From: an uncultured Pelagibacteraceae bacterium
GTDB lineage: Bacteria; Pseudomonadota; Alphaproteobacteria; Pelagibacterales; Pelagibacteraceae
Assembly (NCBI GenBank): GCA_902580505.1
Contig: CACHLB010000001.1
Span: 117,324-181,323, forward strand
Direction of reading: 5' to 3'
Length of the DNA: 64,000 bases
Shown here in pieces: positions 9,743 to 19,462 of this stretch; the stretch's first letter is position 1, and every line of letters starts with the position of its first letter. The position numbers and the translations under genes were made by a program. The notes under the pieces are model-generated. The model searched no databases and had not been told where the DNA came from. It worked only from the letters and a program-made list of their open reading frames with translations.

Positions 9743-10753
9743 TTATTTAACTGCTAAAGCCATTTCCATTAGCTTATCGCCACCTGGAACTTTTTCAGCA
9801 AAAGCTTTGTGAGATGATTTTATTGCAATATCAACCCATGCAGCGTGATCCTTAGCATCCATATACACTAATTTAACACCTGCAGCTTTATATGCTTCCT
9901 CAAACTTTTTATCTAAGTTTTCTACTTGTGCAGTCATATATTTCTCAGCAACTTTTCCAGCTTTCATTAAAGCCACTTGTTGGCTTGAATTTAAAGCATT
10001 GTAGCTTTTCTTAGACATTAAAATTGGCTCATACATAAACCATAAACCAAATTTCCCTGGAGGAGTTGCACATTTTACTTGTTCATATATTTTGTAACTC
10101 ACAAAACTTCCTGAACTAGTATTTGCACCTGTTAATACACCAGTTTGTAATCCAGTGTAAATTTCAGATGATGGCATACTTTGAATACCTGCGCCAGCAG
10201 CCTCTAACATTTGGTTGAAAGCTTTCCCTGCAGCTCTCATCACTTGTCCTTTAGCATCACTTGGATTTTTGATACATTTAGTTTTTGATGCGAAACCACC
10301 ACCTAACCATGCATCAGATAGTACTACAACACCAGCATCACTGATTATTTTTTTAATCTCAGTCATCATTGGACCTTTATTAAATCTCAATGCATGCTCA
10401 TGATTTTTTACAGTTCCTGGCATCAATGTAGCATCAAACTCTGGATGGAATTTTGATGCATAAGCTAATGGGAAAGCAGAAATATCTAATTGACCTGTAG
10501 TCATAGGTTTCCACTGTTCTTTTGGCTTATAAAGTGACTTAGCTGGATAAATTCTAATTTCTAAATCAACGTTTGCTTTTTTTACTTCATCAGCAATAAT
10601 TTGTACCATTTCATGACGTGGGTCAAAAGAGCCATCAGCTCTTGGTGTTCCTGGCCATTGGTGACTTGCTTTTAATGTAACTGCATATGCAGATCCTACT
10701 ATTGAAAAAGCTATCATTATTGAAGACAAATATAATGTTATTTTTCTTAACAT
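9743..10753 (-). CDS. dctP: TRAP transporter substrate-binding protein (DctP family)
   Basis: Signal peptide MLRKITLYLSSIMIAFSIVGSAYA; DctP-type body. The longer ORF start (10903) is rejected. Confidence 0.9.
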   Translation of the reverse strand: MLRKITLYLSSIMIAFSIVGSAYAVTLKASHQWPGTPRADGSFDPRHEMVQIIADEVKKANVDLEIRIYPAKSLYKPKEQWKPMTTGQLDISAFPLAYASKFHPEFDATLMPGTVKNHEHALRFNKGPMMTEIKKIISDAGVVVLSDAWLGGGFASKTKCIKNPSDAKGQVMRAAGKAFNQMLEAAGAGIQSMPSSEIYTGLQTGVLTGANTSSGSFVSYKIYEQVKCATPPGKFGLWFMYEPILMSKKSYNALNSSQQVALMKAGKVAEKYMTAQVENLDKKFEEAYKAAGVKLVYMDAKDHAAWVDIAIKSSHKAFAEKVPGGDKLMEMALAVK

Positions 10754-10835
10754 AGTTTTCCCCTTTTTATTTATAATGATGATATTAAATTGAACTTGAG
10801 CAGAAGAGTCAATATAAGGAAATGACGTACTTATT

Positions 10836-11978
10836 ATGGATGGTCCTTTAAAAAATTTATTAGTTGTTGATCTTACTAGGGTTTTAGTAGGTCCATATTG
10901 CACAATGATCTTATCTGATCTCGGTGCACGTGTAATTAAAGTAGAAGCACCGGAAATTGGTGACGATTCAAGAAAATTTGGACCTTTTGTAAAAGACTAT
11001 TCAGCATATTTTATGTCACTTAACAGAGGAAAAGAAAGTATTGCTCTTAATTTAAAAAATGAAGATGATAAAAAAATCTTTGATAAAATTTTAGCAAAAG
11101 CAGATATTTTAGTAGAAAATTTTAAACCAGGCACATTAGAAAAATGGGGATATGGCTGGAAAGATGTAAGCAAAAAATATCCAAAATTAATATATGCATC
11201 TGCATCTGGTTTCGGTCAAACTGGCCCTTTAAAAGAATTGCCAGCTTATGACATGGTCGTTCAGGGAATGGGTGGACTGATGAGTGTCACAGGTCATCCA
11301 AATAGTGAACCAACAAGAGTTGGAACATCTATTGGTGACATTACAGCAGGACTTTTTACTGCAATCGGAATTAATGCAGCTTTGTATGATAGACAAAAAA
11401 CAGGTAAGGGAATGTTTATAGATGTTTCAATGTTAGACTGCCAAATTGCGATTTTAGAAAATGCAATTGCAAGATATTTATCTAAAAATGAAATTCCTAA
11501 ACCAATGGGATCTAGACATCCTTCAATCGCTCCTTTTGAGGCATTTAAAACAAAAGATAGTTATATAATCATTGCTGCAGGTAACGATAAATTATATGAA
11601 AAACTTTGTGAAGTATTAGGAATACCTGAAATGGTCAGTGATAAAAGATTTAATACCAATTCACTAAGATGTGAAAATATGAATGAACTAAAATCAATTT
11701 TTGAAGATAAACTTTCTTTAAAAAATACTTCTGAATGGATAAGTGAAATGGAAAAATTAAAAATACCATGTGGACCGATATTTAATATTAAAGAAGCGGT
11801 AGAAAATCCTCAAGTCGAAGCAAGAAACATGATTGTTAAAGCTTATCATAAAGTAGTTGGTGATTTTAAATTAGCAGGCAATCCTATAAAAATGTCTTCA
11901 TACGAAGATAAAAGTACTAGAGGGGATATTCCTGATCTAGATGAACACAGGGAACAAATATTAAAAGAGTTTTCCTAA
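10836..11978 (+). CDS. Class III (CaiB/BaiF) CoA-transferase
   Basis: LVVDLTRVLVGPYCTMILSDLGARVIKVE and ASGFGQTGP motifs. Confidence 0.92.
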   Translation: MDGPLKNLLVVDLTRVLVGPYCTMILSDLGARVIKVEAPEIGDDSRKFGPFVKDYSAYFMSLNRGKESIALNLKNEDDKKIFDKILAKADILVENFKPGTLEKWGYGWKDVSKKYPKLIYASASGFGQTGPLKELPAYDMVVQGMGGLMSVTGHPNSEPTRVGTSIGDITAGLFTAIGINAALYDRQKTGKGMFIDVSMLDCQIAILENAIARYLSKNEIPKPMGSRHPSIAPFEAFKTKDSYIIIAAGNDKLYEKLCEVLGIPEMVSDKRFNTNSLRCENMNELKSIFEDKLSLKNTSEWISEMEKLKIPCGPIFNIKEAVENPQVEARNMIVKAYHKVVGDFKLAGNPIKMSSYEDKSTRGDIPDLDEHREQILKEFS

Positions 11979-12506
11979 TTAAGAATTATTTTCTTCGTCG
12001 CTCGCGTTATCTGCAACTTGCTCTTCTGCTTCAGAAACTTGATCTAATGAAACGTCATCACTTTCTTCAGCTTCACTTGGAGCTTCTACATTAACATCGG
12101 GTTGTGCTGAGGGTGATAGTTCAGCAAGATCTTCTTTTGAAACTTGAATTTTTTCAGGGATTTTTCTAGCTCTTTTTGAAGGAAGAATTGGTACACCACT
12201 TTTTGAGATTTCACCTTTGTATTGATTTTCAAAATCATCACCAATATCTTCATCTTCCTCAGCAGTATCATCAATTTGTTCTACATGTTTTCTAAGTTTG
12301 TAAACTGCAGACTCTGTTAAATCTGGAACTTTAATTGTCTCTTCGGCTATTTCTCTTAAAGCAATAACTGTGTGCTTATCGTTATCTCTATCTAATGTAG
12401 GTTCAATTCCTGAATTAAGTTGTGTAGCTCTTTCTTTAGCAACCAAAACTAATTCATAAGGGCTATCTACTTTGTCTATACAGTCTTCAACGGTAACTCT
12501 TGCCAT
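11979..12506 (-). CDS. rpoZ: DNA-directed RNA polymerase omega subunit with long acidic C-terminal extension
   Basis: [30 protein letters not shown] is the canonical omega N-terminus; about 90 residues of acidic low-complexity tail. Confidence 0.9.
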   Translation of the reverse strand: MARVTVEDCIDKVDSPYELVLVAKERATQLNSGIEPTLDRDNDKHTVIALREIAEETIKVPDLTESAVYKLRKHVEQIDDTAEEDEDIGDDFENQYKGEISKSGVPILPSKRARKIPEKIQVSKEDLAELSPSAQPDVNVEAPSEAEESDDVSLDQVSEAEEQVADNASDEENNS

Positions 12507-12547
12507 GGGCGATTAAATATACTCCAAGATCAACAAAATCAAGTGTT

Positions 12548-13756
12548 TTATACTAAAATTGGGTTTAATTTTTTTCTAACTAAAAAAAGAAGAATAAAAG
12601 AAATAAGTATATAAAGTGCAGATATTATAGCAATTTTCTCAATTGAAAATCCGATATCAATTAAAATACCAAAAAGAGCAGTTCCGAAAGCTGTTGAAAA
12701 AACCATAAGTGCAGTGGTCAAAGCTTTAATAGATCCAATATGCTTTACACCATAAACCTCAGCCCAAGTGGAAGATCCCAAAACGTTTGCCAAACCATTT
12801 GATATTCCAATTAAACCTAAAAATATAAATGCAGTAAATTGTGCATCAAAATAAATAATTACAAAAGTCGACAGAAATAAAGGAATATTCATAAAAATTA
12901 AAAGTTTTCGACTTGTGAATTTATCAATTAAGAAACCAGATATTAAAAGTGTAATTACTGAAAATACTGAATATGACATAAATGACTGAGCAATTACAAA
13001 TGGTCCCCAGTTTTTTGACTCGGTTATAAATGATTGGTAAACAAATACACCAGTTGCAATCCAGGGCATGGCCAGCATATTCATACTTACAATATAAAAT
13101 TTATAGTCTTTTATTACTTCAATTCTTTTCCATTGCTTAATATTTTCCTCTTTAAATTCCTCACCTCCTGTGCTTTCTCTTGTATCAAGTTTGACAGTTC
13201 GAACTAAAAAGAATGATGCAAATGGTAGAAATATTAAAATTAAAACAGCAATTAAAGTCCAAATATTTTGCCAGGTTGTTAATGACAACAAAAACACCAT
13301 TAAAACAGGTAAAATAAATTCAGCACTAGATAAACCAAACCAGCAAATACTTAATGCCCTACCCCTTGATTTTGTGAAATATCTTGAAACTGTAGTTGTT
13401 GCAGTATGTGACATCATTCCTTGACCTGAAAATCTCATTAAGAAAATTGCAATGAATAAAAAAACTATTGATGAAATTTTTGAAAAGAAAAAACAAGAAA
13501 ACGATAAAAGTAATGTTACATAGATTGCAAATCGGAAAATATTTATATCATCAATTTTCTTTCCAACCCAAATAAGTAATAAACTACTGCACAATGTTGC
13601 AGATGCATATATTGAGCCAAATTGTCCATGAGTTATAGAGAGTGTCTCTCTAATGCTTGTATTGAATATTCCAAGAAAAAAACTCTGTCCAAAGCTTGAA
13701 AAAAATGTAAATATAAATCCAAATACAATTACTTTTAAACTTAAATTTTTAAACAT
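12548..13756 (-). CDS. MFS transporter
   Basis: About 12 TM helices; MFS-like layout. Confidence 0.8.
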   Translation of the reverse strand: MFKNLSLKVIVFGFIFTFFSSFGQSFFLGIFNTSIRETLSITHGQFGSIYASATLCSSLLLIWVGKKIDDINIFRFAIYVTLLLSFSCFFFSKISSIVFLFIAIFLMRFSGQGMMSHTATTTVSRYFTKSRGRALSICWFGLSSAEFILPVLMVFLLSLTTWQNIWTLIAVLILIFLPFASFFLVRTVKLDTRESTGGEEFKEENIKQWKRIEVIKDYKFYIVSMNMLAMPWIATGVFVYQSFITESKNWGPFVIAQSFMSYSVFSVITLLISGFLIDKFTSRKLLIFMNIPLFLSTFVIIYFDAQFTAFIFLGLIGISNGLANVLGSSTWAEVYGVKHIGSIKALTTALMVFSTAFGTALFGILIDIGFSIEKIAIISALYILISFILLFLVRKKLNPILV

Positions 13757-13764
13757 AAAAAAAT

Positions 13765-14640
13765 ATGACTTCTAAAGTTGCTTTCATAGGTCTTGGTGTA
13801 ATGGGTTATCCAATGGCAGGATATATATCAAAAGCAGGACATAATGTAACTGTTTTTAACAGAACAAAATCAAAAGCAGAAAAATGGATTGGTGAATACA
13901 AAGGTAATATGGCTGATACACCATCTGAAGCTGCGAAAGATGCTGATTTTATTTTTACCTGTGTTGGGAATGACGATGATTTAAGACAAGTTTCATTAGG
14001 AGAACATGGATTATTTCACAATGCCAAAGAAGGATGCGTATATATAGATAATTCAACAGTGTCTGCTGAAATTTCTAGAGAACTTTATAAAGCTGCAAAA
14101 GATAAAGGATTTGGTTTTTTAGATGCTCCTATATCTGGAGGACAATCAGGTGCTGAAGGTGGAATATTAACTGTCATGGTTGGTGGAGATGAAAATGATT
14201 TTAAAAAAGCAGAGCCAATAATTGATTGTTATAGTAAAAAAGTAACTTTAATCGGACCATCAGGCAGTGGACAACTAACTAAAATGGTTAATCAAATGTG
14301 TATTAGTGGTTTGGTTCAAGGATTATCAGAAGCAGTAAATTTTGGAATTAATGCAGGTTTAGATATGGATAAAGTTATGGAAACTATTTCAAAAGGTGCA
14401 GCTCAATCTTGGCAAATGGAAAATAGATATAAAACTATGGTGGCTGATAAATTTGATTATGGATTTGCTGTAGATTGGATGAGAAAAGATTTAAAAATTT
14501 GTATTGAAGAAGCAAAAAGAAATGGTTCACCTGTACCAGTAACTGAAATTGTTGATGGTTATTATGCAGAAGTTCAAAAAATGGGTGGAAACCGTTGGGA
14601 TAGCTCTAGCTTAATAGCTAGATTAAAAAAGAAAAAATAA
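13765..14640 (+). CDS. NAD(P)-dependent beta-hydroxyacid dehydrogenase (3-hydroxyisobutyrate dehydrogenase family)
   Basis: FIGLGVMGYPMAGYISKAGHNVTVFNRT; DAPISGGQSGAEGG; GSGQLTKMVNQ. Confidence 0.92.
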   Translation: MTSKVAFIGLGVMGYPMAGYISKAGHNVTVFNRTKSKAEKWIGEYKGNMADTPSEAAKDADFIFTCVGNDDDLRQVSLGEHGLFHNAKEGCVYIDNSTVSAEISRELYKAAKDKGFGFLDAPISGGQSGAEGGILTVMVGGDENDFKKAEPIIDCYSKKVTLIGPSGSGQLTKMVNQMCISGLVQGLSEAVNFGINAGLDMDKVMETISKGAAQSWQMENRYKTMVADKFDYGFAVDWMRKDLKICIEEAKRNGSPVPVTEIVDGYYAEVQKMGGNRWDSSSLIARLKKKK

Positions 14641-14642
14641 TT

Positions 14643-15248
14643 GTGTCTACCACTGTTCCCTACTACGAGGATTTTTCCGAAATTAAAAAGAAAATTTGGT
14701 TAATGCTAACTGATGCAGTTACTAATAGATCTTCACCATTTAGAATACCTGTTTTTTCGTGTGGAAGTGAAGATAATATTGAAAGTAGAATTGTTGTTCT
14801 TAGAAAATCAGATGAACAAAATAATTTAGTTCAATTTCACAGTGACATTAGATCTGATAAAATTAAAATATTGGAAAAAAACCCAAATTCATCGATGTTA
14901 TTTTATGATAAAGATGAAAAAATACAGGTTAGATTAAAAGTTGAAGCAATTATCAATCACAATAATGATATAACAAAACAATCTTGGGAAAAAACTCAAC
15001 ATATAAGTCGTAAATGTTACTTAGTAGATAATGGACCAGGTACAGAGTCTGATATTCCAACATCTGGTTTAAAACCTGAATTAGATAATTTTGATTACAC
15101 AAAAGAACAAAGCGAAGAAGGATACAAAAACTTTACTGTTATACAGTGTAAAATTAAATCTATAGAATGGTTGTATTTAGCTGCAAAAGGTCATCGAAGA
15201 GCTAGATTTGAGATTGATAGTAATAAAGATACTTGGTTGGTACCGTAA
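14643..15248 (+). CDS. Pyridoxamine 5'-phosphate oxidase family protein
   Basis: FMN-binding split-barrel layout (IESRIVVLRKSDEQNNLVQFHSDIRSDKI); GTG start. Confidence 0.75.
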   Translation: MSTTVPYYEDFSEIKKKIWLMLTDAVTNRSSPFRIPVFSCGSEDNIESRIVVLRKSDEQNNLVQFHSDIRSDKIKILEKNPNSSMLFYDKDEKIQVRLKVEAIINHNNDITKQSWEKTQHISRKCYLVDNGPGTESDIPTSGLKPELDNFDYTKEQSEEGYKNFTVIQCKIKSIEWLYLAAKGHRRARFEIDSNKDTWLVP

Positions 15249-15643
15249 TGAAAAAATATGAAGCTATGGTTTTGTCATGTATGGATCCAAGGTTTCAGCC
15301 AAAAGTTTTTAATTATTTAAAAAAAAAGAAATTAACTGGAAAATATAGCTCATTTACTATTGCTGGAGCTGCCATCGGAGTAACTTCTAAAAAATTTAAA
15401 AAATGGCAATCTACTTTTTTGGATAATTTATCAACCTCAATAAAGTTACATAATATAGGTAAATTAATAGTAATTAATCATGAAGATTGTGGAGCAGCTA
15501 AAATAGTAAATGGGGGGAAAAAATTTAATTCAGTTATAGAAAAGAAAATACATAACGATTCATTTAAAAAAATTAAACTAATTTTAAATAAAAGATTTCC
15601 TAAATTAAAATTATCTTTTAAAATATTGTCACTAAAAGATTAA
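15248..15643 (+). CDS. Short beta-carbonic anhydrase-like protein
   Basis: C-x-D-x-R (CMDPR) and H-x2-C-G (HEDCG) zinc-site motifs in about 131 aa; ATG overlaps the preceding stop. Confidence 0.65.
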   Translation: MKKYEAMVLSCMDPRFQPKVFNYLKKKKLTGKYSSFTIAGAAIGVTSKKFKKWQSTFLDNLSTSIKLHNIGKLIVINHEDCGAAKIVNGGKKFNSVIEKKIHNDSFKKIKLILNKRFPKLKLSFKILSLKD

Positions 15644-15648
15644 ATTCT

Positions 15649-16578
15649 TTAACTAAAAATATCTTGTATCTTCAAAGACTTGCTTGGAAGTATTTTTTTA
15701 AGATCTTTTCTTTTGTATTTACTTAACCTTTTATAAAATTCATCCAAAGTCATACCAAAAGTATTTTTAAAAGTAGTTTGCCAATTCCAGCCTGATGGTT
15801 GTTTAGCCCTTTGTATCCAGAATTCTCTAAAAACTAATTCAAATGCTTTTTCTTCAGAAATATTATTTTTTTTTAATTCGTTAACTAATGCCAGTACTAT
15901 GAATGCAGAGCCAGCATAATTGCTATCAAATCCATTTTTTTGTGGTGATGTCTTATGTTTTTCGTATAAATGAGGTTCTTTATTAACCTTTTTAATGCTC
16001 CATCTTTTACTCTCTTTAATGTCGCTCTTTAAAAGATCTTTTTTATAATATTGCCTTGAATAGATCTCTTCTAAAACTTTAGCACCTCCCTCGACCAACC
16101 ATTTTGCACTGTTTTCAGACAGACACCTATCTCTATGAGAAAGTGCGATTTGATAAACATGAAAATACTCATGAACAATAACGGTGTAAGTACGAATTTT
16201 ATTAATTGAACTTGTATAATCTTGTGGAAATATATCTAGTTGCATCCATGGTTCAGGTGAATTGCATCCTTCAATACCTGAGTATTTCATATTAGCACGC
16301 TTTTCTGGAAAAGGATTTTTTGTGCTTTGCCATGCAAAGATATCCATATTATAGCCCTGTTTCATGTTTGTTAATTTCATATTACTCTTTACCCAATTGT
16401 TAGTATTCTCATTTATAGGCATAACTTCTTGAACAATATTCATTATATTTTTGAATTCAGTAACCCATTTCTCTGGTAAATTTTCATGCAGGTTATATTT
16501 GAATTTAAATTTTTCTACAGCAACTACTGAAGTAGAATAAAAAACTAAAACGATAAAAATTATAAATATTTTTTTCAT
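15649..16578 (-). CDS. Putative exported HExxH metallopeptidase-like protein
   Basis: N-terminal signal sequence; VIVHEYFHVYQIAL contains HExxH. Confidence 0.5.
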   Translation of the reverse strand: MKKIFIIFIVLVFYSTSVVAVEKFKFKYNLHENLPEKWVTEFKNIMNIVQEVMPINENTNNWVKSNMKLTNMKQGYNMDIFAWQSTKNPFPEKRANMKYSGIEGCNSPEPWMQLDIFPQDYTSSINKIRTYTVIVHEYFHVYQIALSHRDRCLSENSAKWLVEGGAKVLEEIYSRQYYKKDLLKSDIKESKRWSIKKVNKEPHLYEKHKTSPQKNGFDSNYAGSAFIVLALVNELKKNNISEEKAFELVFREFWIQRAKQPSGWNWQTTFKNTFGMTLDEFYKRLSKYKRKDLKKILPSKSLKIQDIFS

Positions 16579-16865
16579 AATCCTTTAATTATTATATTTG
16601 TTCCCTCAGCATTATCCAATCTTATTTGTTTTATTGGTTTATATTCTTCTGAATTATACCACTCTAGCGCCCTCTCATAACTTGGAAATTTTAAAACTAT
16701 TATTCTTGGAAATTTAGTTTCACCATCAAATATTTGATATTCACCATTTCTAACTAAAAATTCTCCATCAAATTTTTTTACAATTGGATTAACTTTTTCA
16801 ATGTACTCTTTATAATTTTCTGGATTAGTTACTCTTAATTGTGCAATTACATACCCTGCTGGCAT
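16575..16865 (-). CDS. DUF1330 domain protein
   Basis: GYVIAQLRVTNPENYKEY ... PRIIVLKFPSYERALEWYNSEEY. Confidence 0.8.
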   Translation of the reverse strand: MPAGYVIAQLRVTNPENYKEYIEKVNPIVKKFDGEFLVRNGEYQIFDGETKFPRIIVLKFPSYERALEWYNSEEYKPIKQIRLDNAEGTNIIIKGL

Positions 16866-16866
16866 A

Positions 16867-17379
16867 TTAAAAAACTGTTTTTACGTATCTTTTCCAATTA
16901 TCTTGGTAATGTTTTGCGTTCTCAGTAATTTTGCCTATTTCATCATCAGTAAGTTTTCTAACTACTCTTCCTGGTGATCCAACTACTAATGAGTTATCTG
17001 GAATTTCTTTGTTTTCAGTTATAAGAGCTTTAGCACCAATGATGCAGTTTTTGCCTATTTTTGCATTATTTAAAATGACAGCTCCTATACCAATTAAACT
17101 GTTATCTCCAATCGTACATCCATGAAGCATAACGATATGACCGATAGTTACATCTTTACCAATTCTTAAAGGGCAGCCTGGGTCAGTATGTAAAACACTT
17201 CCGTCTTGAACATTTGAACCTTCTCCAACATGAATGTTTTCATTATCCCCTCTAATTACAGCATTAAACCAAACACTGGAGTTTTTTTCTAATGTGACAT
17301 CTCCTATAATAGTTGCATTTGGCGCTACCCAATTTTCGCCAGAGTTTTTTGGTTTTTTATCTTCCAAATCGTAAAACAT
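16867..17379 (-). CDS. Gamma-carbonic anhydrase family (left-handed beta-helix) protein
   Basis: Hexapeptide repeats; NAVIRGDNENIHVGEGSNVQDGSVLHTDPG, IGHIVMLHGCTIGDNSLIGIGA. Confidence 0.92.
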   Translation of the reverse strand: MFYDLEDKKPKNSGENWVAPNATIIGDVTLEKNSSVWFNAVIRGDNENIHVGEGSNVQDGSVLHTDPGCPLRIGKDVTIGHIVMLHGCTIGDNSLIGIGAVILNNAKIGKNCIIGAKALITENKEIPDNSLVVGSPGRVVRKLTDDEIGKITENAKHYQDNWKRYVKTVF

Positions 17380-17399
17380 AATTTATATATTATTACATT

Positions 17400-17954
17400 A
17401 TGCCTATTAAAACACCAGTATGTGATTTTGGAAAAAAAGCTGAAAACTTTGAATTAAAATCTACAGAAAACAAACTAATATCTTTAAATGATATCAAAGG
17501 TGAAAATGGAACTTTGGTAATGTTTATTTGTAATCATTGTCCATATGTAAAAGCAATTATAAAAGATGTGGTGGAGGACTGTACTAAGCTTAGTGATTTA
17601 GGAATAAATTCAGTTGCAATATGCTCTAATGATCCAATTAATTACCCAGAAGACTCTTTTGAAAAAATGATAGAGTTTGCAACTAAACATAAGTTTAATT
17701 TTCCTTACCTAATTGATGAAACACAAGACATTGCAAGAAAATATGATGCTGTATGTACTCCTGATTTTTTCGGTTATGATAAAGATTTTGGTCTCCAATA
17801 TAGAGGAAGAATAAGAGAATTAAGAGAACTAAAGCCTGTGAGATCTGGAGATAGTGATTTATTTATTGCTATGAAACAAGTTTCAGAAACAGGCAAAGGT
17901 CCTGAAGAACAATTCCCAAGTATGGGTTGTGGTATAAAGTGGTCATCTAATTAA
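17400..17954 (+). CDS. Thioredoxin-fold/redoxin family protein
   Basis: MFICNHCPYVKAI with CxxC; AhpC/TSA-like body. Confidence 0.85.
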   Translation: MPIKTPVCDFGKKAENFELKSTENKLISLNDIKGENGTLVMFICNHCPYVKAIIKDVVEDCTKLSDLGINSVAICSNDPINYPEDSFEKMIEFATKHKFNFPYLIDETQDIARKYDAVCTPDFFGYDKDFGLQYRGRIRELRELKPVRSGDSDLFIAMKQVSETGKGPEEQFPSMGCGIKWSSN

Positions 17955-19036
17955 TGTATTTAATAATAACCAGAACTTTCCCTCCTGAAGTTGGTGGTAT
18001 GCAAAATTTGATGTGGGGATTAGCGAGATCTTTATCAAAACTTGATATGGTTAAAGTTTTTGCCGATTATCACGAAGATCATAAAAATTTTGATGATAAA
18101 GTTTCATTTACAATTGAAAGAGTTAGCGGAGTTAAATTATTAAGAAAATATAGAAAATCTCTACTAATAAATGAATATTTAAATGAAAATAAAAACGTAA
18201 ATTGTATCATTGCAGATCATTGGAAAAGCTTAGAACTTATAAAATCCCCAAAAAAGAAAATATGTTTAATTCACTCTAAAGAAATTAATCACCCTAAAGG
18301 ATCTAGACTGAACAAAAAAGTTCTAGAAGTTTTAAACAATGTTGACCATGTGGTGGCAAACTCAAATTTTACAAAAAATTTGGCTGTTAGTCTTGGTGTT
18401 GAAGAAAAAAGATTAATAGTCATAAATCCAGGTGTAGATCCCGTTGAAGAAATTCCAAAAGATGACCTTAAACAAGCAGAAGAAATGCTAAAAGGAAAAA
18501 AACAAAGACTAATTACTGTATCAAGATTTGATAAAAGAAAAAATCATGAAAAAGTTATAATGGCTATTCGAAATTTAAAAGAGAAATATCCTGATATTAC
18601 TTACACTTGTATAGGATATGGAGATGAAGAAGAAAATTTAAAAAAATTAGTGATAGAATTAAATCTTGATAAATATGTAAATTTTTTAAGTGATATCTCT
18701 AATGAATTGAAAAATGCATTAATTGCAAAATCTAATATTTTTATAATGCCATCAATAATTCACAAAACCTCAGTTGAGGGCTTTGGAATTTCTTTCATTG
18801 AGGCTGCACAATATGGGATACCGTCTATTGGTGGTAAAGATGGTGGTGCTTCTGATGCAATTATCCACAATAAAACAGGGTTAATTTGTGATGGTAACAG
18901 TTTAGATGAAATTTATTCAAGTATAGATAATTTATTTGAGGGAAATAAATATATTGAATTTGGAAAAGAGTGCAAAACACATTCCGAAAATTTTCTTTGG
19001 GATAAGATAATTGAAAACTACAAAAGAATCTTATAA
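17954..19036 (+). CDS. Glycosyltransferase family 4 protein
   Basis: FPPEVGGMQNLMWGLA N-terminus; EGFGISFIEAAQYGIPSIGGKDGGASDAI. Confidence 0.9.
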   Translation: MYLIITRTFPPEVGGMQNLMWGLARSLSKLDMVKVFADYHEDHKNFDDKVSFTIERVSGVKLLRKYRKSLLINEYLNENKNVNCIIADHWKSLELIKSPKKKICLIHSKEINHPKGSRLNKKVLEVLNNVDHVVANSNFTKNLAVSLGVEEKRLIVINPGVDPVEEIPKDDLKQAEEMLKGKKQRLITVSRFDKRKNHEKVIMAIRNLKEKYPDITYTCIGYGDEEENLKKLVIELNLDKYVNFLSDISNELKNALIAKSNIFIMPSIIHKTSVEGFGISFIEAAQYGIPSIGGKDGGASDAIIHNKTGLICDGNSLDEIYSSIDNLFEGNKYIEFGKECKTHSENFLWDKIIENYKRIL

Positions 19037-19045
19037 AATCAAAAT

Positions 19046-19462
19046 ATGCTAGATAAATTTAATGGAATAATTTATTTAAGTATTTTTATTGTTCATTTTA
19101 TCGTTTACGCCGTTTATGCTTTTAGAACAGTGGTAGCAACAAAATCATTTTTAGATCAATACAATATAGATCATTCTGCAGCAGTGATGGTTAGATTTTT
19201 TGGGGCACCGTTTATTGCATCAATTTTAGTAGCACTTTACATAATGTTAATCAAAGCGGATGGTTTAGCAGGAACATGGGGTTTCTTTACACTAATTTTT
19301 GCACAAAACGTTTTATATTTCCTTATTGGAATATATACAATTTATGTCAATAAGCTTGGACATAACGAAAAAACAAATAGTGAAGGTGTTATAGCATCGG
19401 GAATTTTAACAGTGCTAAGTGGAATTCTTTGCTACGGTCTAGCTGATAAAATTTATATTTAA
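19046..19462 (+). CDS. Hypothetical membrane protein
   Basis: ORF with about 4 TM segments; no family recognised. Confidence 0.5.
   Translation: MLDKFNGIIYLSIFIVHFIVYAVYAFRTVVATKSFLDQYNIDHSAAVMVRFFGAPFIASILVALYIMLIKADGLAGTWGFFTLIFAQNVLYFLIGIYTIYVNKLGHNEKTNSEGVIASGILTVLSGILCYGLADKIYI

Noticed and set aside
10754-10903. N-terminal extension of the dctP ORF to 10903
   Set aside because: It would overlap the divergent CoA-transferase start and precede a clear signal peptide at MLRKITLYL (10753).
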